Shown here piece after piece: positions 7,507 through 15,780 of a DNA stretch of 61,667 nt (the stretch's first letter is position 1; every line of letters begins with the position of its first letter). The stretch covers positions 1 through 61,667 of the forward strand of contig CALXCQ010000089.1 of the NCBI GenBank assembly GCA_944386835.1. Direction: 5' to 3'. This stretch comes from an uncultured Oscillospiraceae bacterium (GTDB lineage: Bacteria > Bacillota > Clostridia > Oscillospirales > Oscillospiraceae). Both the position numbers and the translations under genes were made by a program. The notes below the pieces were generated by a model. It was not told the origin of the DNA and ran no database searches. It worked only from the letters and a program-made list of their open reading frames with translations.

Positions 7507-9777
7507 TCACCTCCTGATAGTAATCGTGCCATGTTGGTCAGTCCGGTAGCAAACTGCACCGACAGATTCGATCCTGGCAAGGGTTTCTTCAGTTGGATGT
7601 CCATAAGAGTTGTCTCCTACGCAGATGATGACAATTTCTGGTAAGGTCGATTTTAGCAGGGGAAAACCGGTAGAGCTTTTACTGCCATGGTGACCGGCAA
7701 CCAGAATAGACAAATCAGGTATTTTATACGTTTCCAGGAGCTGTTCCTCAGAAGAAGTATTCATGTCACCTGTAGATAAAATATGGAAATCACCAACACT
7801 CCAAAGGACACTGACGCTGGCTTCGTTGCTGCTTTGGGTCGATTGAGGCGGATAAATATGCATTTGACCTCCTGGGTAAGTCAGTGTCAACCCAGTGGAC
7901 AAATAGATAACCTTAGTATTTGCCTCTTCTGCAGCTTTCTCTACTAAGGCCCTGTTTCCTGTTTGATCGTCAAAATCAGGCAGATATAGCGTATCTACTG
8001 AAACCCGGCTTAGTAGTTGCGGAATTCCGCCCATGTGATCCGTATCATAATGAGATAAAATGAGGCAATCCAAATGATTCCGTCCAATGGTCTGCAAGTA
8101 TCTCGCCGCAGCTTCTCCAGAAAGATCTGCATCACTGCCGCCACAGTCGAAGATACACGAAAAACCACTTGTCTCAAAATACAAGCATTCCCCCTGCCCC
8201 ACATCCACAGCACTAAAGGTAAACTGGGCTGTTTGATATTCCCGTGCCGCCAAATAAAAACAAAGGCAAAATATGCTGACAGAACAACAGGTTCCCAGAA
8301 ACAAAATTCTCCCGTTCCATCCTGCCATAACACAGTAGAATATCATTAAGTAAAACAGAAGAAACAGCGCCATATAGGGACCGTCTACGTAGACGGCTCC
8401 GTTTGGGATTTGACTCACACCCCGGCAAACCCATAATACATAGCGAACCAGATAGTCAATACCCCATCCCAGAATTCTTCCCAAAAATGGGCTAAACATA
8501 GCTATCCCACAGGCAAAAGCACCACAAGTAAACAAGACTGTAATGGCCCACAGGATCAATAGATTCCCCAAAAGTCCAACCAGAGAAACCATTCCGAAAT
8601 AAAGAATAGACAGCGGCAGTGTCAGCGCATTTGCACCCAGATAAACACTCATGCCGCTCAAAAGGAAATTGACAACTTTCTTCTTCCATCGTTTCCCCTC
8701 ATAGATTTTCTGAATCCACTCCCATTGGAAAGTCGACTGAAAAAGCCGCTGAGAGAACAAGTGAATTCCAATGACAGATGCGAAGGAAAGCTGAAGGCCC
8801 CAGCTTGACAGTGCATAGGGATTATTCCCCAGCAAAAGCAAAAGCGCCAGAGCCAGTGAAGTGGGAACGTCTTCCTCCCGTCGGACCAGAGGGGCCAAAA
8901 GCAGCAACATGGCCATAATTCCAGCACGTATGACAGAAGGTGCCCCTCCTACAAAGACCATAAAAAATACGATCACCGGAAATCCCACAAGGGCAGCAAT
9001 CTGTTTCTTCCGACACGTTACCCATAGAAGCAATGATACCAGGATGCCAACGTGCATACCGGATATTGCCACTGTATGGTAGACACCTGTTATGGACATC
9101 TCGTTTCTCACTTGGTAATCTAATTCACTCCGATCTCCTGTGAGCAAGGCCTGCATAAATCCTGCCGTATCAGGCGAAAAAATCATCTCAATTTTCTCTT
9201 TCACCTTACTGGCCAGACTGGCTGGCCAATAGCGCAACGGTATCTTCTCACAGGGCGTTAATTGCCACTCTCCCCGCTGTGTACCAATCAAAGAAATTCC
9301 CTGGGACAGATAGTAAAAAGAACTGTCTGGTTCCATGGCGCTGCGAAATTCCACAGTAAGCGACAACCGGTCTCCCGGATGAAACGAAGAGGCTAGGGCA
9401 TCGGTATAGAGTAAGACTTTCCCAGTCCGTTTTCCATTTTCCAATAACCGAACGACTACACTGCTTCCAAACCGCGTTTCGCTGGCTTCCGCCGTTACTT
9501 CACCAGTAATTTCCTGGGTAGTTCCGATTCGCTCCAACATAGGGTTCAGACTCGTTTCCCAATAAATTGCAAAAAAGGCCGTGCCCATGGTCAGGCCCCA
9601 GAGCACCCATGCCAGCCTTTTTAAGCGTCGTGAAACCTTCCCATAAAAGAATGCAGCACAAAGGCTCCCCACAGCAAATGCTATGAGGAGTCCCCAGATC
9701 AATGTGACTGGCAGCCAGTAGACGAAAGCGGCTGTCGCCACGCCATAGCCTACTGTGAAAAGCAGTAATTTTCTCAT
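7507..9777 (-). CDS. comEC: ComEC/Rec2 DNA-uptake channel protein
   Basis: Inner-membrane channel for uptake of single-stranded DNA during natural transformation; 756 residues, full length. Order: N-terminal hydrophobic segments and a DUF4131-like OB region (~1-180), the Competence domain with many membrane helices (TGVYHTVAISGMHVGILVSL typifies its start), then a C-terminal metallo-beta-lactamase-like domain with SHYDTDHMGG and AGHHGSKSST metal-ligand motifs. It begins the operon with holA and rnmV. With comF and a RecD2 helicase elsewhere in the window, parts of a transformation toolkit are present, but no comEA, comG or pilus genes are visible. Confidence 0.95.
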   Translation of the reverse strand: MRKLLLFTVGYGVATAAFVYWLPVTLIWGLLIAFAVGSLCAAFFYGKVSRRLKRLAWVLWGLTMGTAFFAIYWETSLNPMLERIGTTQEITGEVTAEASETRFGSSVVVRLLENGKRTGKVLLYTDALASSFHPGDRLSLTVEFRSAMEPDSSFYYLSQGISLIGTQRGEWQLTPCEKIPLRYWPASLASKVKEKIEMIFSPDTAGFMQALLTGDRSELDYQVRNEMSITGVYHTVAISGMHVGILVSLLLWVTCRKKQIAALVGFPVIVFFMVFVGGAPSVIRAGIMAMLLLLAPLVRREEDVPTSLALALLLLLGNNPYALSSWGLQLSFASVIGIHLFSQRLFQSTFQWEWIQKIYEGKRWKKKVVNFLLSGMSVYLGANALTLPLSILYFGMVSLVGLLGNLLILWAITVLFTCGAFACGIAMFSPFLGRILGWGIDYLVRYVLWVCRGVSQIPNGAVYVDGPYMALFLLFYLMIFYCVMAGWNGRILFLGTCCSVSIFCLCFYLAAREYQTAQFTFSAVDVGQGECLYFETSGFSCIFDCGGSDADLSGEAAARYLQTIGRNHLDCLILSHYDTDHMGGIPQLLSRVSVDTLYLPDFDDQTGNRALVEKAAEEANTKVIYLSTGLTLTYPGGQMHIYPPQSTQSSNEASVSVLWSVGDFHILSTGDMNTSSEEQLLETYKIPDLSILVAGHHGSKSSTGFPLLKSTLPEIVIICVGDNSYGHPTEETLARIESVGAVCYRTDQHGTITIRR

Positions 9778-9834
9778 CGCTTCTCTTCTCTAAAACTGTG
9801 CCGGGAATCGTAACGAATTGATCTGGCAGGTAGT

Positions 9835-10173
9835 TCAGTTAAAACTTCCCAATTGTTTTCCGGCCAATACGTGAAAATGGATATGATGCACAGTCTGACC
9901 TGCCTGCTCCCCAACGTTTGTTACCACGCGGTATCCATCTTGGAACCCCAATTCTTTCGCCAATTGGGCAATTACCAGATAAATATGCCCCACAACTGCG
10001 GCATTCTCTTCCGTAACTTCTGCCGCCGATGCAAAATGTATCTTGGGTACCACTAAAAAGTGGGTTGGCGCTAGCGGAGAGATATCATAAAAAGCGTAGC
10101 ATTGTTCATCTTCATATACTTTTTGAGAAGGAATCTCGCCAGCAATAATTTTACAAAACAGACAATCGTTCAT
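9835..10173 (-). CDS. HIT-family nucleotide hydrolase/transferase (HinT-like)
   Basis: 112-residue histidine-triad protein, with HHIHFHVLAG giving the H-phi-H-phi-H catalytic triad at residues 97, 99 and 101. Zinc-site cysteines in CLFC at the N terminus match the HinT branch, which hydrolyses adenosine phosphoramidates. The start at 10173 is chosen for GGAGG just upstream; the frame extends seven codons further without a site. It lies 57 bases ahead of comEC and may be cotranscribed. Confidence 0.93.
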   Translation of the reverse strand: MNDCLFCKIIAGEIPSQKVYEDEQCYAFYDISPLAPTHFLVVPKIHFASAAEVTEENAAVVGHIYLVIAQLAKELGFQDGYRVVTNVGEQAGQTVHHIHFHVLAGKQLGSFN

Positions 10174-10255
10174 AGAAATCCTCCATTCTACCACAATTCC
10201 AAACAGGTTATGGGATACATATTTCTTTCTGATAGAATTCCAGAAACTATCTGCC

Positions 10256-10290
10256 GCAAGGTCCCTGACACTGGCTGTCAGGGATCTTGC
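10256..10290. repeat. Strong hairpin between alaS and the HIT gene
   Basis: GCAAGGTCCCTGACA (10256-10270) pairs with TGTCAGGGATCTTGC (10276-10290), with a five-base loop and one non-Watson-Crick pair. That pair is a G-U wobble if read on the plus strand and an A-C mismatch on the minus strand. No T-run follows on the minus strand, so it is not a standard alaS terminator. It could be a processing or attenuation structure. Confidence 0.6.
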
Positions 10291-10319
10291 AGACAGCGTT
10301 TTTCTTACTGCCGCCTTTT

Positions 10320-12965
10320 TCAGGCCTCATCCGATGCGTTTTGTGCCACAAAGTCATCTACAATTGCCAAAGCATCATCCAATTTCAGGACATCTTTTCC
10401 GCCTCCCATTGCGCTGTCTGGCTTTCCGCCTCCAGAACCACCGCAGATTGCGGAAACAGACTTCACCAGGGCCCCCGCCTTTACCCCGCGGCTAACGGCA
10501 TTTTTTCCGCAGACCGCCAGAAGGGTAATCTTTTCGCCCTGAATGCTGGCCAATACTGCCACAACATTGGGTGCCTGGTCTTTCAGGAAGTCTCCCATCT
10601 TACGCAAATCTCCACTGTCCAAATCATTTCTGGACAAGGTCAAAACCCGCAGTCCCTTAATTACTTTTGCCGCAAACAAGCAGCGTTCCACTTCGCCGCA
10701 GAACAGCTTGTCTTTCATTTTGTCAATGCTCTGTCTCAGTTCTTTTGCCTCATTGACCATGCTCTGCGCCCTGTGGAGCAATTCTTTCGGGGTTGTCTTG
10801 AGTGCTTCCGATACTGCCAGTATCTGCCGACTCATCCGATCTGTCTGCTCCAAAACCGCTTTACCAGTATAAGCCTCAATACGCCGTACACCGGAGGCAA
10901 TGGAGCTTTCCGATACAATCCGGAACGGTCCGACCTTTGCCGTGTTGTCCAAATGGGTTCCTCCACAAAATTCCAAGGATCGCTCTCCCATTTTCACTAC
11001 CCGAACCATATCTGCATACTTTTCTCCAAACAGTGCCGTGGCTCCCAATTTTTTAGCTTCCGCCAAAGGCAATTCCATTGTTTGGATATCCATACCGTTG
11101 AGAATCATCTCCATGACATCGTTGGAAATTGTGTGAATTTCCTCCGGCGTCACTGCAGAAAAATGAGTAAAATCAAAGCGCAGATGATCCGGTTCTACCA
11201 AAGAACCTGCCTGATGGCAATGTTCTCCCAACGCTTTCACCAGCGCCGCCTGTAGCAGGTGTGTAGCACTGTGGGCTCTGGAAATGGCCTGACGGCGGGC
11301 AACATCAACTTTTGCAACAGCAAGGTCACCAACCTTTAACGTACCGGATTGCAGCACACCGTAGTGGAGATATTTCCCCCCCTTGTCTTTCTGCACATCA
11401 GATACGACAAATACCGCATTCCCAACGGTAATAGTTCCCTGATCGGCAACCTGACCGCCCATCTCCGCATAAAATGGAGTCTTGTCCAATACAAGAATTC
11501 CTTCCACGCCAGCGGCAAAGAATTCCTGAGGTTCTTCATCGGAAACCAACGCCAGGATCTTACCGGTGTCTTCCAATTTTGTATATCCGGTAAACTCAGT
11601 TGGGGTGTTGTCCAGACCTAAATCAATCCCGGCCCAAGCCAGATCCCCTAAAGCTTTTCTCGCTTCCCTTGCGCGCACTTTTTGTTCCTGCATCAATTCC
11701 GCGAACGCCTCTTGATCTACCTGCATGCCCTCTTCTTCCAGCATTTCAGTCGTCAGGTCAATGGGGAATCCATACGTATCATACAGTTTAAACGCATCTG
11801 CACCGGAAAAGACAGATTCACCTTTTGCCTTGTGGGCAGACAGTAGCTCTGCAAAAATTCGCATGCCGCCATCAATGGTCTTAGAGAAGTTTTCCTCTTC
11901 CACTTGAATTACTCTGGTTATATACGCCTGTTTTTCTCGCAGCTCCGGATATTGTCCTTCATTTTCATGAACTACTGTATCTACAATTTCATACAAAAAC
12001 GGTTTCTCTACTCCTAACAGCTTCCCATGGCGTGCCGCACGACGCAATAAGCGGCGCAGAACATAGCCGCGTCCTTCGTTAGACGGAAGCACTCCGTCAC
12101 AAATCATAAACGTTGCACTACGGATATGGTCCGTAATCACTCGCAACGACACATCCATTTTATGACTTTTCCCATAATACGCCCCAGTCAACTGAGATAC
12201 CCGGTTGGTAACATTCATTACGGTGTCCACATCGAACAAGCTCTCCACACCCTGGCACGCTACAGCAAGCCGCTCAAGGCCCATACCTGTGTCAATGTTC
12301 TTTTGAACCAACTCTGTATAATTTCCATTGCCGTCATTGTCAAATTGAGAAAAGACGTTATTCCAGATCTCCATATACCGGTCACAATCGCAGCCGACAG
12401 TGCACCCTGGTTTTCCACAACCGAATTTTTCGCCTCTGTCATAATAGATTTCTGAACAGGGCCCACAAGGGCCGGAGCCATGTTCCCAGAAATTGTCTTC
12501 TTTCCCAAAACGGAAAATCCGCTCTGCCGGAATTCCGATTTCCTGATTCCAGATGGCAAAGGCCTCATCGTCATCCTGGTAGACAGACGGATAAAGCCGG
12601 TCTTCCTCCAGCCCCACAACCTTTGTCAAAAACTCCCAGCTCCAAGTGATTGCTTCCCTTTTAAAATAATCTCCAAAGGAAAAATTTCCCAGCATCTCAA
12701 AATATGTGCCATGGCGGGCCGTCTTTCCAATATTTTCAATGTCTCCCGTCCGAATACACTTTTGACAAGTACATACCCGCTTACTGGGAGGCGTTTGCTC
12801 GCCTTTGAAATACGGCTTCATGGGAGCCATCCCGGAATTGATTAACAAAAGAGATGCATCATTTTGCGGAATCAAGGAAAAGCTGGGCAAACGCAAATGC
12901 CCTTTGCTTTCAAAGTAGGATAAAAAAAGTTCTCGTAATTCGTTTACACCATGATAGGTTGCCAT
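10320..12965 (-). CDS. alaS: Alanyl-tRNA synthetase
   Basis: Class II synthetase charging tRNA-Ala; 881 residues, full length. The N-terminal catalytic core shows FESKGH, NSGMAPMKPYF and RTGDIENIGKT. The editing domain shows HSATHLLQAAL and CGGTHLDNTA, and the C-Ala domain ends with the glycine-rich CGGSGGGKPDSAMGGG. The start at 12965 is chosen because GGAGGC (complement of 12973-12978) lies seven bases upstream and the protein then begins in the family-typical way; the frame runs 21 codons further into the T-box leader. Regulated by a T-box riboswitch in its leader. Confidence 0.97.
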   Translation of the reverse strand: MATYHGVNELRELFLSYFESKGHLRLPSFSLIPQNDASLLLINSGMAPMKPYFKGEQTPPSKRVCTCQKCIRTGDIENIGKTARHGTYFEMLGNFSFGDYFKREAITWSWEFLTKVVGLEEDRLYPSVYQDDDEAFAIWNQEIGIPAERIFRFGKEDNFWEHGSGPCGPCSEIYYDRGEKFGCGKPGCTVGCDCDRYMEIWNNVFSQFDNDGNGNYTELVQKNIDTGMGLERLAVACQGVESLFDVDTVMNVTNRVSQLTGAYYGKSHKMDVSLRVITDHIRSATFMICDGVLPSNEGRGYVLRRLLRRAARHGKLLGVEKPFLYEIVDTVVHENEGQYPELREKQAYITRVIQVEEENFSKTIDGGMRIFAELLSAHKAKGESVFSGADAFKLYDTYGFPIDLTTEMLEEEGMQVDQEAFAELMQEQKVRAREARKALGDLAWAGIDLGLDNTPTEFTGYTKLEDTGKILALVSDEEPQEFFAAGVEGILVLDKTPFYAEMGGQVADQGTITVGNAVFVVSDVQKDKGGKYLHYGVLQSGTLKVGDLAVAKVDVARRQAISRAHSATHLLQAALVKALGEHCHQAGSLVEPDHLRFDFTHFSAVTPEEIHTISNDVMEMILNGMDIQTMELPLAEAKKLGATALFGEKYADMVRVVKMGERSLEFCGGTHLDNTAKVGPFRIVSESSIASGVRRIEAYTGKAVLEQTDRMSRQILAVSEALKTTPKELLHRAQSMVNEAKELRQSIDKMKDKLFCGEVERCLFAAKVIKGLRVLTLSRNDLDSGDLRKMGDFLKDQAPNVVAVLASIQGEKITLLAVCGKNAVSRGVKAGALVKSVSAICGGSGGGKPDSAMGGGKDVLKLDDALAIVDDFVAQNASDEA

Positions 12966-12980
12966 TGGAATTGCCTCCAT

Positions 12981-13214
12981 AAACAAAAAAATAAACCTCG
13001 TCCCATATAGGGGCGAAGCATGCTTCACGGTACCACCCTAATTGCAGAATTTCTGCATCTTAAGCCATTTGCTAACGGTAATGAGCCGGCTTACTCCTCG
13101 CAAGCAGTTCGGAAGTGGCTGCCAACAAGCTGCACCGAAAGGCTTCCACCATCCCCTTCTCTCTGAAGGCCGCTTTATTGGCTGATTTCCTCATCACATT
13201 TTTCCTGTTCAGTT
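12981..13214 (-). promoter_or_regulatory. T-box riboswitch leader of alaS
   Basis: The conserved T-box AGGGTGGTACCGTG lies in the complement of 13026-13043. It is followed by a terminator hairpin (complement of 12996-13018: CTTCGCCCC, loop, GGGACGAGG, one mismatch) and a run TTTATTTTTTT ending near 12981. Upstream is a Stem I-like region with AGAGAGAAGGG and GAACTGCTTGCG; the GCT in the latter is a plausible alanine specifier, but that exact assignment is inference. Uncharged tRNA-Ala would pair with the T-box and allow readthrough into alaS. Confidence 0.92.
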
Positions 13215-13220
13215 TAGTTA

Positions 13221-13248
13221 ATTCTATCACATTTTGATATTTTGTCAA
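13221..13248 (-). promoter_or_regulatory. alaS promoter
   Basis: Consensus -35 TTGACA (complement of 13243-13248) and -10 TAGAAT (complement of 13221-13226), separated by 16 bases. It would start transcription near 13214, giving a leader of about 250 nt that contains the T-box. Confidence 0.8.
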
Positions 13249-13348
13249 CTATTTGACGCAATTTCTCCCTACTTTGTCCTCATAACAGAAGCCTGCAAAA
13301 TTTCTTCACCATTTTCTAAATCCTAAATCTTTTTTCATATTTTAAGCC

Positions 13349-13377
13349 TTGTGTCCCACTTTTTCTTATGGTAAACT
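13349..13377 (+). promoter_or_regulatory. Promoter of the YcxB-like gene
   Basis: TTGTGT (13349-13354) and TAAACT (13372-13377) with a 17-base spacer, 40 bases upstream of the ATG at 13420 and divergent from the alaS promoter. Confidence 0.55.
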
Positions 13378-13419
13378 CAGGAAAAGAATTTTTACGAAGA
13401 TCTGCAAAGGAGGAGAACT

Positions 13420-13938
13420 ATGGATGTTCGAGTTGAAACTACCTATAATCAGGAGACGCTGACCGCAATGGCCCGCGCACTTCGGAAGAGTATTCGCAAA
13501 CGGCGAAATCGTATCACCAAAGTTTTCGCCCTTTTTGTCATCATTCTGGGCTTTTTTGCAGGGATCGGTTTCTATTGGCTTGGTGTTACGGCTTCTGTGG
13601 ATTGGCTGAGTTTATTTGCCGCCATTCTGGTCCTTGTTGTTTTATTGTATGAAGATAAACTGAATGGAAAGATTGCCGGCAGGCGATTGGTTCCTGGCAC
13701 ACAAGAAGCAATCGCCACCTTTTCTCCCCTTTTTTATCAATTCCAGACCCAAGCCGCAGTTTCTCAATGGAACTATGGAGAAATCCTCTTTTTGTGTGAA
13801 TCTTCCCATTACTTCATTCTCATTCTAAGCAAATATCATGCACAGGCTCTGGACAAACGCCGCATCACCGGAGGAACAGCGGAAGAACTGGCTAAATTTT
13901 TAACCCAGAAAACCGGACTTTCCATTATCCCCGTCTAA
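13420..13938 (+). CDS. YcxB-like membrane protein
   Basis: 172-residue protein with two membrane segments near residues 34-53 and 58-76 and a cytoplasmic C-terminal domain. The arrangement (short basic N terminus, two helices, then a domain with LFYQFQTQAAVSQWNYGEILFLCESSHYFILIL) is that of YcxB-like proteins, a family without an established function. An AAAGGAGG site precedes the ATG. It is followed 40 bases later by the VanZ-like gene, probably in one transcript. Confidence 0.7.
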   Translation: MDVRVETTYNQETLTAMARALRKSIRKRRNRITKVFALFVIILGFFAGIGFYWLGVTASVDWLSLFAAILVLVVLLYEDKLNGKIAGRRLVPGTQEAIATFSPLFYQFQTQAAVSQWNYGEILFLCESSHYFILILSKYHAQALDKRRITGGTAEELAKFLTQKTGLSIIPV

Positions 13939-13978
13939 ATTGCGCTGCGCTTGCTCTGTTATCGATTGGAGGTTTCAC

Positions 13979-14491
13979 TTGTATCAATTCAATAACATAC
14001 CATCCCCCAGTGGCAGCCGAACTTCGTCCGGAAAAAAGGCACTTATTTGGCTTCTATTTCTCATATACAGTTACGGTATGCTGCATCTGCTTCTGTTAGG
14101 CCGTTCCCCTTATACTGGGAATATAACGTTTTCTGACTATTGTCAAACCCACCTGCTTTTGGCGCCTTTTCATAATATTAAAAGATTCGCCCATATCCTT
14201 CTGACTACGTCCAGCACTTCTGCATTCTATAAAGCCTTTAAAAACTTGTTTGGGAATATACTCCTTTTTATTCCCATTGGGCTTTTTTTCCCCGCGCTTT
14301 TTCGGCATCAGAGAAAATTCGGATATTTTCTTTTGACCACAACCCTGCTTATCGCCTGTATAGAAACCCTTCAGCTGATACTCTGGTTGGGTTATGCGGA
14401 AACCGACGACATTATCCTTAACGATTTAGGAGCCAGCTTTGGTTTCGCCTGTTGGGCATGGAAACAACGGTTCTTTCCCAACCGTGGCTGA
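13979..14491 (+). CDS. VanZ-family membrane protein
   Basis: 170-residue membrane protein with about four helices and the VanZ signature: LLLLGRSPY near the start, then NLFGNILLFIPIGLFFP and a final DIILNDLGASFGFACW. VanZ homologues are linked to teicoplanin tolerance in vanA clusters but are widespread housekeeping proteins elsewhere, and no van genes are near. The start is a TTG at 13979, chosen because GGAGG (13968-13972) stands six bases before it; an upstream TTG at 13940 in the same frame lacks such a site. Confidence 0.82.
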   Translation: MYQFNNIPSPSGSRTSSGKKALIWLLFLIYSYGMLHLLLLGRSPYTGNITFSDYCQTHLLLAPFHNIKRFAHILLTTSSTSAFYKAFKNLFGNILLFIPIGLFFPALFRHQRKFGYFLLTTTLLIACIETLQLILWLGYAETDDIILNDLGASFGFACWAWKQRFFPNRG

Positions 14492-14495
14492 AAGG

Positions 14496-14528
14496 AAAAG
14501 CGAGCGCATTGAATATGCGCTCGCTTTT
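14496..14528. terminator. Bidirectional terminator between VanZ-like and U32 genes
   Basis: A 14-bp perfect stem, AAAAGCGAGCGCAT (14496-14509) with ATGCGCTCGCTTTT (14515-14528), has a five-base loop. A- and T-rich flanks on both sides fit termination of both converging genes. Confidence 0.88.
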
Positions 14529-14559
14529 GTTTTCCATACTATCATCTGGAGAACATAAG

Positions 14560-15780
14560 TTATCCAGACAGCTCCACACTGTGACGCAAAATTGACAGGG
14601 CCGGAACTGCCAACGGCAATTGCATACGAAATCGCATTTGCGGCGTCTTCGGCTCCAAAAGCGGATTCCCCTCCATGTCTTCCATTTGCGGTACTGTAAA
14701 GAAAACCGGCTTTTGATCCGGCCCCACTAATTCCACCTTGTCCCCTGCGGCAAACTTATTGCGCAGGGAAAGCACCGCATTACCCTGATCATCACAGCTT
14801 TCTACCAAAGCAACCACCTGCCACTGCCGAATATACCGGGAGTCAGCATAGTACTGCCCTGGCTCACCATAATAAAAGCCTGTTGAATAGTGCCGGTGGC
14901 TGACATGCTCCACTTCATCGCGCCAAATAGGATCCACGGTTTCGCCACTCACTACAGCATCCAAAACATGCCGATATGCCCCTGTGACAATTGCCGCATA
15001 ATACGCAGACTTGGCTCTCCCCTCAATTTTCAGGCAGTCCACACCACAGTGCCAAAGATCCTCTAAATGGTCAATCATGCACATATCCCGGGAGTTAAGA
15101 ATATAAGTCCCCTTCTCGTCTTCGAAAACTGGGAAATATTCCCCCGGCCGCTTTTCTTCCATTAAGGCATACTGATAGCGGCATGGTTGTGCACATGCAC
15201 CCCGATTGGAATCGCGGCCTGTCATATAATTTGACAACAAGCAACGCCCGGAATAGGACACACACATGGCGCCATGGACAAAGACTTCCAGCTCCAGTTC
15301 CGCTGGCACCTTTTGGCGAATTTCCTGAATCTCCTCCAAAGACAGTTCTCTTGCCAGGACAACACGACTGGCGCCCAGATCATACCAAGCACTGGCCGAC
15401 TCATAATTTGCAATGCTTACCTGCGTACTCATGTGTCGGTGACAGCCAGGTGCATACTTTTCCGCCATGCGAAACGCTCCCAAATCTGCAAGGATCAGTG
15501 CATCGACCCCAATCTCATTCAGGAGCTCCAGATGGGCAGGCAATCGGGAAATCTCCTGATTTCTGGCCATCGTGTTAACTGTCACATGCACTTTTACACC
15601 GTGTTCATGGGCATATTTCACCGCTTGTGGCAGTTCCTCAGCTGTAAAATTACCCGCAAAAGAGCGCATACCAAAACTGGTGCCCGCCAGATAGACGGCG
15701 TCCGCCCCATAGGCCACCGCCATTTTCAGTCGCTCCATGTCCCCCGCCGGGCTGAGTAATTCCGGTTTATTCCTGTGCAT
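14560..15780 (-). CDS. U32-family peptidase (TrhP/RlhA-like RNA hydroxylation protein)
   Basis: 406-residue U32 protein. Family members such as TrhP are needed for 5-hydroxyuridine formation in tRNA and RlhA for 23S rRNA hydroxylation, and probably bind an Fe-S cluster. Visible: LLSPAGDMERLKMAVAYGADAVY at the N terminus, FVHGAMCVSYSGRC, and four clustered cysteines at about 173, 180, 196 and 200, followed by a C-terminal beta domain. The start at 15780 overlaps the end of mltG by 14 bases, with GGAGG ten bases before it; a longer in-frame extension runs antisense-like through mltG and is rejected. Adjacency to mltG mirrors the Bacillus yrrL-yrrM-yrrN-yrrO region. Confidence 0.88.
   Translation of the reverse strand: MHRNKPELLSPAGDMERLKMAVAYGADAVYLAGTSFGMRSFAGNFTAEELPQAVKYAHEHGVKVHVTVNTMARNQEISRLPAHLELLNEIGVDALILADLGAFRMAEKYAPGCHRHMSTQVSIANYESASAWYDLGASRVVLARELSLEEIQEIRQKVPAELELEVFVHGAMCVSYSGRCLLSNYMTGRDSNRGACAQPCRYQYALMEEKRPGEYFPVFEDEKGTYILNSRDMCMIDHLEDLWHCGVDCLKIEGRAKSAYYAAIVTGAYRHVLDAVVSGETVDPIWRDEVEHVSHRHYSTGFYYGEPGQYYADSRYIRQWQVVALVESCDDQGNAVLSLRNKFAAGDKVELVGPDQKPVFFTVPQMEDMEGNPLLEPKTPQMRFRMQLPLAVPALSILRHSVELSG

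Noticed and set aside
10287..11255. 322-codon plus-strand frame through alaS
   Set aside because: Antisense shadow of alaS, with no domain.
13979..14491. VanZ-like gene as glycopeptide resistance
   Set aside because: No vanHAX or regulator genes are nearby; VanZ-like proteins are common in non-resistant Firmicutes.
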